Shown here: piece after piece, positions 37,970-52,130 of the stretch
Layout of the letters: each line of letters starts with the position of its first letter
Position numbering within the stretch: position 1 is the first letter of the stretch
Origin: Rhopalosiphum padi
Taxonomy: Eukaryota > Arthropoda > Insecta > Hemiptera > Aphididae
Assembly: GCF_020882245.1 (NCBI RefSeq)
Contig: NC_083597.1
Coordinates: 73,138,152 to 73,202,151 of the forward strand
Length of the DNA stretch: 64,000 nt
Direction of reading: 5' to 3'
Made by a program: the position numbers and the translations under genes
The notes under the pieces: model-generated
Database searches by the model: none
Told to the model about the DNA's origin: nothing
Seen by the model: only the letters and a program-made list of their open reading frames with translations

Positions 37970-39270
37970 TATCCGGGCGGTTTATCGGTGACCGTTGCGC
38001 TTTACGGAACACAGTCCGTTTCACTCGCACACCAAGGTATAATAACAATTGTAATCGTAAAATTAAATAAAAAAAAAAAAAAAACTATCGTAAATTCACG
38101 TATTCGCACCAAAAGCATTTCCAGTGAATTTATTTCGTCGGAATTCGACATTACAGAAGATATCCATCCAAACCGTTTTGTTTGTACAAGTTGAGTCAAT
38201 GAGCAGATGTAAAAAAAAAAAAAATAAATAAATAAAACTTTACGTTTGAAAACGTTATTGTTTGTTCTAACTTGTTTCATTAAGTGAAATGAAAGGAATA
38301 CCCCGACGATAAGAGGAAATAATGTATTTATTTGTTTTTTTTTTTTTGCAACTCGTGTATATTGATCGAAATAATAATATTAAAAATTATAATAGGTATA
38401 TTTGCATGTATAATAAATGTAATAAATTGAAAAATACATTTTAGTGGCTTGTGGATTATTTATATCTGTTTAATAAAATACGAAGTAAACGAATTATGTT
38501 TAGCATTCAACAGTTTGGAATCCAAAACACTAAATGAATAAATTTTGGCGTGGAAATATTTACATTTTTTTTTCATACTTAATTAATATTTATACATGTT
38601 ACCTATGTGTTTTATATTGTTTTTATACATTCAAATATACCTCCATTCGTTCATTATGCAAGTATGATATTATTTTAAATATGGTTTATTAATTATCGTA
38701 CAATCATATGCAGTAAAATAAATAGCCAATAGGTATTAATAGATTAAAATATGGATTCATACAAGTTAAGCAATTCTTCTCCATAAAATTAAATTATTAA
38801 ATCTTAACCCATGCACAGACTACAGACTTATATTATACAATTTTGATAAAACTTACTTAATGCGAACTTCGTCATAACTGTGTTGATATAATACATACAG
38901 ATATTATATAACTTAAGGTTTGTTTACATAGCTGTGATAAAAATATTGTTTCTTACAGTTTTAAGTTATAATATTTGAAATACGACGTAAAATCACAGTC
39001 ATTCGTTTTACCATCATACACTTTTTTTAAAAATCATAATATTATAGTAATTAATAACATAATAATAATAATATGTCGCTCATTGTAATATTAAAATTGA
39101 AAACTATACAATATCTTACATGATGAAAAGAAATTATTTGAAAACGCCACATGCCGACAGCTGCGTTTACTAATAATTATGTTTACAACCAATGTTACTC
39201 GTACACAATGTCATACGTACCCGATATACTATGTTTAATATACCTGGTACGAATTCGTTGTAAATTCGGT
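37970..39270. other. AT-rich stretch
   Basis: A short mixed-composition patch at 37970-38040 ends in CACCAAGGTATAA, which is donor-like but unsupported. The rest is AT-rich with A and T runs of 10-15 bases. No gene is supportable. Confidence 0.45.
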
Positions 39271-39700
39271 AAGTATATTATTACTGGCTGTTCAGTCGTC
39301 GGAGGCGCTACAAAAAAAAAAAAAAAAAAATCGCAATGTACAGCAAAAAGGTCAAACGTGAATGTCGAAGAGTGCGACGGAGAGGTTATAGCAGGACGCA
39401 GTGGACACGGGGGGCGAAGAGCAGCCGGCTGTGTGTAAAGGGACGGTGAAAAAAAAAAGTTAATTCCAAACGGTCAGATTGTTACGGGGAGAAGTGTAGT
39501 AGCGCGTAGTAACGGCGGCTCGTTCTGAATATTAAATCCACTCCGGGGAAACATTAACCCGGATGTAGAATGGAATCAATTTATATTGTGATGACCACCG
39601 TGCCGATTTAATCTTTAATCGCACGTTATCGTGAATACGTAAAAGGCGCGCTATTGTGCGCAGTGTGCAAACCATTATATCTATAGGTGGGTAGACGTTA
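39271..39700. promoter_or_regulatory. Small GC-rich island
   Basis: A GC-rich, GA/CG-rich stretch with a 19-base A run (39312-39330). The open frame across it, from ATG at 39151, contains a lysine run produced by the A tract and looks like an artefact. Composition is promoter-like only. Confidence 0.25.
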
Positions 39701-42700
39701 TATTATATTATATAACAGTTGTACGCGGTGCTAGTAGCGCGCGCATTTCTAAACACCCGACTTAATTTAATCTTGTGAAATGTCCGACTTTTAGCACCCG
39801 CAATAAAACACGCGATACATATTGTTATATAAGTAATATAACACGTACACACCTAGTTATTACAATATTATAATAATATAGTATTACGTACGCCGTACGC
39901 GTACACGAAGTCGAATAATTATTATGCGATATTGAAATCGGCTAATTCGGAACAAATATTATTTTTTTTTTAATTCATAGAAAATTATATTAATAACGAT
40001 ACCTAATAATTTATTGACCATCCAGATAATCGCATAAATAATGAAAGTGCAATATAATGTCCCAATTTGGCCGCTGATAGAGAATTACACGTTAAATCGT
40101 AAAAAATAAGATGAATAACAATAATATTATACAATCAGCTAGATTCATATTATTATAAGTTGTTTGAATTAATAACTGACTATATTTGAATAGATTGTTT
40201 ATTTTATTTAATATAAGATTTAGAGTTAATAAATTGAATTTGAATTTTATTTATTTAGCTTAAACCAACTTTTAAAAACTTCTGGTTGATTTTAATATTT
40301 GTATAGCAGGAATATAATATGTTTGAATATCTAATATAAATCATTTTTTTTTTGATTAGTATTATAATAATATATTGGTTTTAAATCAAATAGATTAAAT
40401 TTATTTTTAAAATATAGGACATTTTAATAAAATAAGAAAATTGTTGTCCAATGAAAATTTTAAATATTTTATTCCATAGTAGTATTATATTACATCATCA
40501 TATATGTTATTTACTGTATTACCATCTTATTAACTCTTTATTTAATAAAATATCTAAATATTTAATATGATATTAAAAAAAGATAATTTTATTAGTAATA
40601 TAAAATCATAATTTTCACAATTGAACGAACAACACTACTGCAATAATATTATATATAATTTAATCATTATAAAAGGCCGTTTCTGTAAAGTTATACAGTG
40701 TTTTTTCTGTATTGGGTGCCAAGTACTGTAACAGCTAAATTGTAGATGTTCATGTTTAAAATACATACAAGTTATAACATTGGAATAAAATAATATAATA
40801 TAATATTAATAATTACACGACTTAGTCTAACCACGGGTACCCACGACATCCGTTTTCTTATTCTACAAAGTATTTTAACAATAATATAGTGGATATTACC
40901 GTATCATAATATACATAAATTACTGAAATAGTCACAGTGTAAACAGACATCGTTTGAATATAACTTATAAAATAAATTACACCTACATGTAATTTAACAT
41001 GTCATTATTATAATTTATATAATAGTCGTGGTTTTTTCTTATTGATCATTTACGTTTCAAAAGCTTGGCCATTAGCGTTATATTTACATTTATATTATTT
41101 ATATTATTCACATTCTGCGTAAGAAATAAAAATAAAGAAACAAAATATTAACATTTTATTCGCAACGACTAAAATTAAATATGATTACCTATATATCATA
41201 ATGAAATGCGGTATTATATAAATGGTGGCGGGAGTTATGATAATAATAACTATAATGATAAAATACTATGTGTTCAAGTACGAAAGCTCAGTTAGTAGTA
41301 CCAACTGTTTTTAGAAACGAAACATCATTATTCCTAATCGGAAGTTCAATGCATATTGGAATATTTTTGAAATGGCAAACTAAACAATGGGTTGACGATA
41401 ATATATTCATACAAGCATAAAATAAGAACATTGGAAAATAACTCTGTGTACTTTGTGTTACGTCTTCGGACATGATGATTTATGATAAGCATTTTTTTCT
41501 TCTCTTTTGTTTTTGGCCAAAATTCAAGTAAAATTATACATTGACAATATATTTCCTTTTTTTATATTATGTCTCATCACAATACATTTATATGAATATG
41601 GTGTAAAATCTAAAAGTGAAACTATTTTCAAATATACAATATTATCACTGATGGATTTTTTAAAGTCAATACATTCTTGTCCGAATATTAGATTAAAATG
41701 TATCTTATTTTATAGAACTTTTGGCCATGTCCATTTTTTTATTTTTAGCTTGACTTGATTTATTTCATTAATACAATTTCAAATTGATATCATCAATTTC
41801 TAAACATTATTATTTTTTCGACCATTTGCGGTTGACAGCTTATATTTGGGGTATTTTTAATACATGTTCAGTTATTATGCTAATAAAGACGTTTTGTGTA
41901 ACTATCTTTTACATATTTAGAGCCTAACTCTTGGAAAAACAACTACACTAAAAATAATAAACGTAAATTTTAATTGGAATTTAGTAAGTTTTTCTCGGAG
42001 TAAATCAAAGCGTTCAGCATGTTAGTACTATAACAATCGCATAATTCTTTGTCGGTATGCCATAAGTTAAGCTTAAACGAATTATCAAGTGTTATAAAAA
42101 GTTATTAGATTAAGCGAATAACTTATTTCATAGATTAAAACCGAGTAACAAAAGTTAATTACAAACACTGCTAGAATGTGCCGGAAAATTTAAATTACAT
42201 TCGTTTCACATGCAAAACCACGCCGACCGGTCTTGTTAACTCCTTGGAGGTAGGCAAAGAGTTGTTTTGCGGTAGCTTATACACACAAAACAACTATCAC
42301 GAATACAAAAATATAAATGAACGCTATCGTCGAATAGCTATTGCAATAATATATTATAATACAATAATAATAGAACACCCATCATAGTAAAACATATTTT
42401 TCTCCTCAAATCCTGTCAGTATAAAATACGTACAATACGAGGAATAACTTAAAACGTATTACCTTAAATTCTCGTACCTTGGTTGTAAACATACGGCATA
42501 CTAACCAATTGTATCGACGAAATTTAACTCCATAAAATAATTAAATCACCTTAATTTATAAAGTAATGTATAAATGTATACAATATATTAAATATAAATG
42601 TAACTTAATGTTAAATCTAACAACTACGTAGTTGATGCCTTTAATAATTTGTATCCATTAAAAAATATATATATATTATTATAGATACGGTTTTGATATC

Positions 42701-43460
42701 AATATGAATAAGTAAAAATATGAACATTTATTGAATTGTATAATATTTTTTTTATACATTGAAAATGCTTACTCAAAGTGTTAACCGTTTTAATTTATGT
42801 CGTGTCGGTTAAATGATACGTCAAATTATTGTAATATTATGCGCATGTACATTATGTACTCACATTGACGTTTGTGAAAATAATAATAATATTGACCTAT
42901 ACGTCATGTAGTAAGCAATAATAAAAATAATATTCAACTATCAAATGATATAATGGTTTTGTTCAAAAGAGTACGTTGTAATTAACACTCCTTTAATACA
43001 ATTATTATCGTTATTATCACCATAATGGTAATACATCTTATTTAAAAGCGGCAATATCACACGAGTTGTATGAACTCGTACGTAATTACTCTTAAAGAAA
43101 GTAAAATGGCGTCTATTCACTGATTGCACAGTCTATCTAAATTTACAGATCAAAAATTCTACACGGACATAATAAAATATTCTATACAATACGAAAAATT
43201 GTAATACAAATGGAAAAAATCGAAATTATCTATTAATATTAACGAGTTATGACTGTGATTAAACTCTCCTAAACGTGACGAGCATGCAATGTTCTATAAT
43301 ATGTACGTATTTCTTAGACTAAAACGGATAAAGGTATTGAACGAGAAAACAAAAAAGTTCCAGACGTTTCTGTTAGAACGTTTTTAAAATTACAAAAGAG
43401 ACCTATCGTTCGTTAATTTGTAATTTTATCTGCTGTTGTTGACCTAAGAAAATCTGAACT
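39701..43460. other. AT-rich non-coding stretch
   Basis: Nearly 4 kb of A/T-rich DNA. Short open frames at 41288-41473 (minus) and 41507-41758 (plus) have background-like composition and no recognisable features. No repeats with ends were found. Confidence 0.5.
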
Positions 43461-43468
43461 CATTTGGT

Positions 43469-43590
43469 TTAAAGGCACTCCGCGCCAATTTGTGTCCTGT
43501 CCGATAGAATTAATATTGCCGAAGCGTCATTAAGAGGCATTTCGCGAACCAATTGTTGACGATTCGAGGGGTGGGGAGAGATGATGCAGC
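43469..43590 (+). repeat. Two diverged direct repeats, 61-bp spacing
   Basis: TTAAAGGCACTCCGCG followed by CCAATTTGT at 43469 recurs as TTAAGAGGCATTTCGCG followed by AACCAATTGT at 43530. The resemblance covers about the first 28 bases of each 61-bp unit; the remainder is not similar. Both begin with TTAA, so old TTAA-targeted element ends are one possibility. Confidence 0.35.
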
Positions 43591-44976
43591 GATGAAAGTC
43601 GTCGTTAAATTAATAAAACCCATAGCAATGACAATATTTGCCCTTGACTTTTTGAACGAAGAATTCTATACAAATATATACACACAACGCAATTCACTAA
43701 TGCAGGGTACCACCAACACTCAGAGATAAACTTTGTAAGTATCGTCAATACGGTCTGACATAACTCCCAGCTGCCTACAAGATATACTCCCCTATCATCT
43801 TGCTTTCTAAACTTTAAAGCGTACCCAAGTATTCGAATAATTAATCGGAATTACAGCGATTTTACTTATACAATATTTACATAAATGAACTGTTTATATT
43901 TTGGTTATCTCAAATTATTAAGGAACAGGCAAAATAGCGAAATAATTGAAATAATTTAAGATCTCTATTATGTCGCATTATATTATTAGAAGTAATAAAA
44001 CATACAATTATTTAGAATGATAGGAGTTTTATTTTATTATTCCGTGTAACTTAAACAACTTCATTATTAAATTATTATACCTATTCTATGCTAACATTTA
44101 ACAAGTTTTAATATAAATACATAATATACATATAATACAAATAAAAAATAATTTAATAGACTTAAAGAGATGTAGAAAGCTTAATAACTTTCGAAATTGC
44201 ATCTTAAAAAATAATAAATAACAACCAATAGTATTTTGATTTAGACGAGGTCGATGAAACTCTTTGTGTATAATGATATTCGCTATATATTATATTATAC
44301 TAAATACATTTACTTTTGAAATGTTGAAAAATGTTTATGATTATAAAATATAATATAATATTTTTTAAACATTTAAAATTTTTTAAAACAATTAGTATAA
44401 ACACTTAAATGCACCATATTGTATATGAAAAACATTTGATATTATAATTACTATAATTTGATAACAATTATTTTACTTTTGAAAGCAAAACAAAAAATCC
44501 AAAATATAACATCGTTCAGAAACACATAGTATAATCTTACTTGTAAATACTGCTGTTTCTTGACATGTTAAATTATTAAATTTCTAATTTGTACAGAGGT
44601 CGTATAGTTTAGTGAAATATGTATTTTTAACAAGGTTAAAATTTACAATTCGACGGAAATTTTGAAAGTTTGATTATCTCGTTAGAATTGGATCGCGTTA
44701 CCGTGCTCATCGTGGCCGTATATTTCATAGAAAAATTGTATTACGAGAGAACTTGGCATTGTAAATCATACTTGGAAAACAAGCAAATAGAAATACATCT
44801 TATATCTCTACCCCTAACACACCCAGTCACAACCACCGCCGTTCCCTGAAAGTTAATCTCGTAATGTTTGTACATCCTTTTAAGTTTTGCACAACGTCTC
44901 ATAATGAACCCAAAGAAAACTTTGTATTTAAGTTCATTGTACCGTGTTTGGATATTATTTGATATTAAATTTAAAA

Positions 44977-44998
44977 AATAATAATAATAATAATAATG
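44977..44998. repeat. (AAT)n microsatellite
   Basis: Seven AAT triplets. Confidence 0.85.
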
Positions 44999-47441
44999 TT
45001 TTATTTTTATAAGAATTCACATAAATATATCGTTACAACAGTTATTGTTATATACCTACTTGAATGGCAGTATATCATCGTAGCATATCCTCGCATTGAC
45101 TTGGAAACAGAGGGAAGGATCGAAAGAATTTGTTTCGATTCTACAACATTTCTTTTGTCTTGAAACTATATAATTATCCGCCGATTTCAATGTCCATTTT
45201 CCATCAAACGTTTCGCACACGCCACCGAATATATATGATTATTTCGTAATTATTTGCATGCGCCAAACAACATATCAAGCTTTAACGTGAAATAATAAAT
45301 GATAACAATCTTGTAGCTTGTGAATTAAACTCAATCCACTACCTTTATTAATAAACACAATAATATAATACGTACGTGCCGCAGACACACGCACACAACA
45401 ACGGCACCTTTAACTGCAGAGCGTGTACATATAATCTAACTAGATGTAAGAAGCAGCTTTTTGTGCTTTACGTGTTTAAACTTAATCGAATTAACAACTT
45501 TTTTTAACTAAACTTTTTGTGAACACGAAACGCTATCGCACTTAATATTTTACGTACCAGCGAGCTAGGTGGTAATCATACGTAATGATAATAATATAAT
45601 ATATTATGTACTATATTGTGATAAAACCATTTTTAAAAACAATTTTTTAACGCTTTTTATATCTATATCATAATCTTTTAAAGCTCTTTAAATTGCGTGT
45701 TATGGTGACGTATAATAAATACAACTGTGTTGATGACATTAAGGCAAGATCTATTTTAGATACAAATTAACATACATTAATGTTTTTTAATCTTACAACT
45801 TATCTGCAGATTTTTTTTGTGTATTTCATCGTGTTCCGATGCCTCTCCTCTCCCCCCACCATGAATAGAATAGTGGTTTTCGGGATGTACTCCAAAAGAT
45901 GACAACATTTTATTTTAAACTTTTCCGAGTACAGATGTTTTATTTGTTGATCATTAATAGAAATGTAATTTTATCTAAAAAAAGAAAGTGTAACGTCATT
46001 GAGTATCTATGCATTTTAAATAAAACGTATAATAATAAATTTATCAACGAGTGATGAATGTTAACTGAACATTGAATGAAATATTTTCCGAAAAATACCA
46101 AAAAATACATAACTTATACTTCCATATATCTTTTGACAAAAAAAAAAAACTAAGAAAAAAAGATAAATATAAAACAAATAGAAAGTGCATATTTTCAAAA
46201 TAAATCTAAAAATAACTACGTGAATAGTACTCGACGAGTAGTGATTACATTTTATACAATTACAAAATTTAAAAACAGTTCTACTTAACAAGAAAAATTA
46301 TTTCTCACACTAGAAATTCATAAGACAAGCTATTTAAAAAAAAAAATGATATAACATAGAAATCTCAGGTAAGGAATACAGAATAAAGTCATAATAAATG
46401 TGTGAAATAAAGATTCAAATTTCAGGGTTTGTATCCCTAACCAAATTTTTAATTTTCAATGCTTTATATTTTTGAATCGTATAAAAAATATATTTTGTAG
46501 ATTAACCTGGTACATGGCCATAATTAACAAACAATATTATAATTGTATTAACATAATATTATTAATTATTATATTGTTTCGCAGATAGTTATTAATATTA
46601 GGTTTTAAAAGGAAGAAACAAAAGTGGTTTGTAAAAATCATGTTTACACTTTGAAACGTTATTATCTAGTAGTACCCGTTCATCGCATTAAAGATTGTTT
46701 TAAATAAACACAATAATTATTAACATAACACTTTTTCTCCATTTTCGATAGCTCTAAGACATCTCTTGCATATTATACGATTGTAGGTATTATATATATA
46801 TTATATATTATGTATTTTGTATATATCTTCGTTTCGAACTGGAAATGCGGTAAACTTGCAATTAATTTTAACTACGAACAGTAAATATTTAACGTGTTTC
46901 ATGCTATTTCGTAATGATATATCCTGTTCGAGTATTACGTGGTGCACTACAAGTCTTCAACGGTTGGCGTCTGTACTTATAATATATTGACGCGGCGCAT
47001 TTAAAACACAATACATACAACTCGTGCATAATACGTTAATAATTTTATTTATATTATGATAAATAAACATGGAAAATGTACGAATAACAAAACTATAGGA
47101 TTTAATTATAATTACATTGTAATATAAAACGTGGCTTATGTCGATAGTGGGGCCTGCAGCTCGATCGTCTTTCATACAACGATATAAGTTATAGAGAGTA
47201 CTGAGTAGTAATATTAAAATACAGATTTTCAAAATATAAGCAACTACCCAACAATAACGAGATTGATAAAAAATAGTCAAATGGTTATTGCAAACACGTT
47301 GTGATGCTTTTAGAAAGCGTATTTTTGCATCATATTTCTATCTTATTATGTTATGTATAAATAATAATATATAAACAATTAACTATTCATAATTATTTTG
47401 GGAAATAAAAATATGGATTATGATTTATTATACCTATAATA

Positions 47442-47461
47442 AAAACGTTTTAAAACGTTTT
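47442..47461. repeat. Palindromic tandem of AAAACGTTTT
   Basis: Two abutting copies of the self-complementary word AAAACGTTTT give a perfect 20-bp palindrome. Confidence 0.8.
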
Positions 47462-47829
47462 ATAAAAACCGAATACCAAAACGTAATCATTGTAAATATA
47501 ATTTATTATATTATCATCATTACTATACGATAATGAATATATTATTACGTGATGCGGAAAATCGAGTTCTGAAATCAGTACGAAATTAATATCATAAAAT
47601 ATTTATTTACCATAACAATTGATACAAACAGTGACCATCTTTTACGAAAACAGCAGATGGACTGGGATAAACATTATATTATTATAATATAAACATAATT
47701 CAGTCAGACACTTGGTTGGATAAATGATAGTATTAATCTACCCTTAGGTAACATAAATTTCAACATAATTGCACGGAGCTCGTTTTATTTAAGCAATATA
47801 ATATACGAGTATAATGTGTATACATAAAC

Positions 47830-47861
<32 letters not shown>

Positions 47862-47878
47862 TTGTATGTGTGTATATA
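47830..47878. repeat. Compound (TA)n(TG)n microsatellite
   Basis: TA units, then about ten TG units, then TGTATGTG units. Confidence 0.9.
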
Positions 47879-47999
47879 TTTCTTTATTGTTCATTAGTAT
47901 TTAAAAATTGATAAGGTAGTTAAGTATAATATTGTTTTACAGTTCGAGTTATACACTCATAATGTTATAATAGCTGTCGAAGATCAATGCATAATATTA

Positions 48000-48260
48000 T
48001 ACTTATTTTGGGTCGTATGGCAATTTCTTAAGTGGTATAACCGCTCGCGTATTGTCGACTTCGAACGAACCAACGATCGCTATATTATGTATCATACATC
48101 GATCGTATTTCTGGCGGTGGCGATTATACAAGGGCGTAATATAAAGGCGTCGTCGTGCGACGTTTCGAAAACTGACGAAACGACGGGACTTTCGAATGTA
48201 TCTCGCACGATTTCCCAGAGGCCCTCTCACACCACTTCTCACACAACCACGTGAATCGGT
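48000..48260. promoter_or_regulatory. Small CpG-rich island
   Basis: About 260 bases with many CG words (ACGACG, CGTCGTCG, TCGATCG). A minus-strand frame of 79 codons is open here but begins at GTG and is arginine-rich, typical of CpG-rich DNA. Function not shown. Confidence 0.25.
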
Positions 48261-49718
48261 CCTAGATACCTGTAAGTTTACATGAACAAATGCGTTTACC
48301 TACATAGTAGACGTGTACATACATGATATCGATATGTGATATAGATCCCGAGGGTTCAATATTAGATGTACTTATTTTGTTCAGTTTTGTATCGGAAAAA
48401 CTGGGGTGGACGAGTCTCTGGACCCCCTAAAACCACTTTTGTCAATATAATATGATGATAAAAATAATAATAGGTAGTACGTAATGTACGATAGTCGTAA
48501 AATAGTATTTTTTTATAAATAACATCTGTATTCTATTTTATTTGTTTTTTATAACTACCAACTCGATATTCCAATCAAGAATAAATCACCTTGCACATCA
48601 CATCATGAAAAATGACTGGCGTACGACAACGAAAGTCGAACTCCTTTATCACTTTTAGGTAGGTAGCTATTCACTATAAGTCGTCACGTGGACTGTGATC
48701 AATTTCCATACTCCACATATTTTATTTTTAAATATAAAAGTGTATATATTATTATCTAAATATAACTGTGTAAGTAACGGAAAATACTTTATTAGTAGGA
48801 TGCGAAGCGTTTGTATTTTTTCTTTTGCAGATATTATGAATTTATAATTCCATCGAGAAACGTAAAATAATGTCGATTAACCGCCTTAACAACCTTCGAT
48901 AAATTCACGTATTACTTCATCGTTAATACACCTGTACTACAGCTGTTATGAGTGATATATATAATACATATTGTATATATGTAGGTAATATTAGCTTCAT
49001 ATGAGTGATAAAAATGATTTTCTTCTTTTTTTTTTCTATGAACAATTTAGTTTACCTAACCCTATTTAGACATTTTTTATAAACCTTACAATACGGGATT
49101 GTTTTAATCCCCATGATTATATTAGATAGAGTATGTGGTACGTATTTTTTTTTTATGATATCGAATTGCTGTTCACCGGTCACAACTTAAATTATTTGAA
49201 CTTATCTGCTGTCAACACGAAATTGATGCCTAGAATTTGGATATAAAATAGAAAAAAGGCGACGTAAGTGGCAGGTTGTGGGGTGAACGGCTGTCAAGAA
49301 CTGGAGAGGTATTTGGAACAACTCTGGGGAAAATTCAATTTCCTCGCCAGTTAAGTTGAACATACAAATAAAATGTGTGCCAATGAATGTTGTTGTAGAA
49401 ATCTTGTCGCGAATAAAGATGAGTTTAAATCTACATGAAAAATTGAAGAAAATGTCAGCATATTATTTATATAAATATCAATAATATAATATGTAATTTA
49501 TATTGTCATTAAAAATTCAGCTTTTCGTTCTTATAATTTCCTAAATTTCGCTTTTTCTAAAAATGCCATTAATTTATTTAATTGATAATTAAACTGAATT
49601 GAAACTATACTTTAATACTGGTAGTATGATTTATAAATTTAAAAAAAAAATTAAGTCGGTTAAGTGGTTTCAGAGATAATCCGTAAAAAAAATATAATTT
49701 ACATGACTGGATAGATTC
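48261..49718. other. AT-rich stretch with one mixed patch
   Basis: The patch at about 49260-49350 has a 26-codon open reading (VAGCGVNGCQELERYLEQLW and so on) after an AG acceptor-like site, with no proper donor. Too short to call. The rest is AT-rich. Confidence 0.4.
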
Positions 49719-50036
49719 ATGCACTTATATAAGGTATACGTACACAATGGCATTTTACAATTTTTTTCTTTTCTCTTGATTTCCTTTTCTGTAACAACTG
49801 CCGCCACTACCTTTATCATCAGCAATATCTCCACCGCCGCTGTTAGCACCGGACAAAGTGTCAATAACAATAATATAGATAGGCTCGAGCAAGTTGAGGT
49901 GGTATATCGTATAGTTATACGCGTGTATTTATATTTATTTTTTAATCAAAACGGACAAAAGGGAAAAATATTCGGAGTGCCAGTGAAAAATGAAATTGCG
50001 ACAAAAGATCGTTTCCTTGTGACATTCGGCTAATCC
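49719..50036 (+). CDS. Weak open frame with a signal-peptide-like start (104 codons)
   Basis: An ATG at 49719 opens 104 codons. The first 30 residues (MHLYKVYVHNGILQ, then FFSFLLISFSVTTAA) resemble a secretion signal with a small-residue cleavage region. The next part is threonine/serine/asparagine-rich, and the C-terminal third returns to background-like composition, so any real coding part probably ends before residue 70. GAGGTGGTATAT near 49899 is only a poor splice donor. The frame lies just upstream of the 50030-50470 GC-rich island, an odd position for a first exon of a gene using that island as promoter. No family recognised. Confidence 0.15.
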
Positions 50037-50475
50037 ATCAGCAGGACCCGGCACTCCCGCCGCGGCGCGTCTCCATCACTATAATATGTACGCGCGCCAA
50101 GCCCGCCACCCCACTCCGCGATCACCACCTCGTCAGTCGATCAAGCCGAGCCGACTATACGGAGCCGTGCCTAGACAGACTCTTCCATTACAGAGCCGCG
50201 CACGCTAATTACATTTTTTTCTGACGTTTATGAAAATTACGCTTCGAATAGTGTATACACGACGTCCGCGCGTAATATCTCGTCGTGAAAAATGAAAATA
50301 TTTTATTAAACTTTGCCACCGCCACCACAGTCGGGAGGAGAGGAATGAAGACTTTTAAAAAATATTAATAGATTTCGGCCCACGGTGGTCTTTTCATCAC
50401 CATTGCCACCGCCACCCCCCATCACACGCGCTTATGCTTCTACAGCAGTGTTTCCTCTCGTCGGCGTCGAGCTCT
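50030..50475. promoter_or_regulatory. GC-rich island with initiator-like motif
   Basis: CpG- and C-rich, with GCCGCGGCGCG at about 50059 and CACCGCCACC repeats. An arthropod initiator word TCAGTC lies at about 50132 in CCTCGTCAGTCGATC. A downstream element at +28 is only a partial match (GGAGCC). Likely a promoter-type region, on composition and one motif. Confidence 0.35.
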
Positions 50476-51885
50476 TCTGCTTATAATATTATAATACATT
50501 TTTTTTCTCGAGTTTTTTTTTCCCCTAATAAATGATCCTATCATCGTTCTAAGTACAATCATTAGTCAGGGCTGTTGCTCAAAAAAGAGTAATTTGCCCT
50601 GGGAATTCTTGTCCGGGATTAATTACCAAAGAGAAGTATTAAAAAATATATTATTCATTCAAATTGGTTCTAATAGGCTTGACGCCTACAAAGGGTAAAC
50701 AAAAAATATAATAATAAATGATAAACTAATTCGTATTGTATTATAACACACACACACATACACAAATATATAATACATATATGTATATATTATATTATTT
50801 CAATAAAACGTTTAATCTTATTTCAAGACAAAAAGAACGCGAAAATAATGACCGGAATGGTGCTTCTTATTATATTTAAATGCTTCTTCAAAGTGTGAGT
50901 GTCTATAGAACAACAATGCATACAGTTTAAAGTGCGTCATTATTTTTGCGAAGAAAACGCAAATGGATTTACGGAATCCGTTTGTTCAGAGCATTTTTAC
51001 TTCTCGTAAAAACCTATATTTCCGTTATAGTAAACACAATCGTAATTCGTAACGTATTCATATGAGTGAGTTTGTCTATGAATATGGTCGAATAAACTCG
51101 TAATTTCGTAGGCGTATATTGTTTCAAAACATTATACTACATCCTGCGGCAAGCAAATAGTTGCTACCCAATGTCAATTATTTACTAGTTATTATATGTA
51201 GACCTCTTATAACTCTCAGTTCGTACAGTTGGTAGGACGACCGTTAAACGGTTTAAAATGAAAATTCCTCATTAATAGAGAATAGTCTATTTATTTTTTT
51301 ATTGAAGCCATCAAAGTGTATATCACTTTGACTGCAATCGGGTGGTTAGGTTAGTAAACATTAAGCAAATAGTCATGAAGTAAGTCGCAAGCACAAAATA
51401 TTATATTTCCCTCCCCACCACTTAATTCTTTGCGCATTGTTTTTTTCACCCAAATTTTATAGATAATATCATTATAAAATTGGTTAGAGTTTATGAAAAA
51501 CGAACACCATAATTTTTACACATTTATTTTAAAAGTCCCATGAAGAATCACGGTAATTAGTAACATGATGTAAACAATATCATGTATATACTTATAATCG
51601 TTTCCCCATAACATTCCAACAAAAATATGTTGGCGTGATAATTTTGCGAAAAATAGACCGTAATATTATTTTGTATAGGTACCCACATTATATCCAGTAT
51701 ATCAGCTTGCTGGTGACACCTGTTGAGGGCCATACAGCGCATGAATACGAAAAGTGTTTGTTGTGTAGTTGTCACCTTGCATACATGTTATTATATTATA
51801 CGCACGCAAGTGAAATATAATAATTGATAAATCGGGGTTCTATAAGCTAGTATACTATTATGCTCGTTTGTATATAAAATCGCAT
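50476..51885. other. AT-rich non-coding stretch
   Basis: CAGGGCTGTTGCTC near 50568 looks slightly like a transposon terminus but has no partner. A short CA run lies at 50748-50758. Nothing else is supportable. Confidence 0.45.
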
Positions 51886-52117
51886 CTCTGGTGATACGCG
51901 TTTCGATGACATTAATTACAATACCGAACTCACGCCGGGAGACATCGTCAATGCGAGTTTATGTATTATATTATATATAATTGAAATTAAATCTGTATCG
52001 TCGTATTTGGTTAAGCGGTTTTACACGCGTGTGTGAGAGTGCATATGTGCGTAAGTGTACGGTGGCTTTCAGTGAAGCCCCAGATCAAGAGCGTGTGGGA
52101 AGCGACTTTCTTGTTGT

Positions 52118-52130
52118 GGGGGGGGGGGGG
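52118..52130 (+). repeat. Poly-G tract, 13 bases
   Basis: Uninterrupted G run on the plus strand. Like that at 10811, it is unusual here and its length may be error-prone. Confidence 0.9.

Larger units (their letters stand above)
43591..47830. other. AT-rich non-coding stretch
   Basis: Contains an (AAT)n run at 44977-44998 and a perfect 20-bp palindrome at 47442-47461. Open frames such as 46957-47280 (minus) are not recognisable. Nothing else is supportable. Confidence 0.5.

Noticed and set aside
44690..44740. Minus-strand reading YEIYGHDEHGNAIQF
   Set aside because: Only 15 codons, no splice sites and no continuation.
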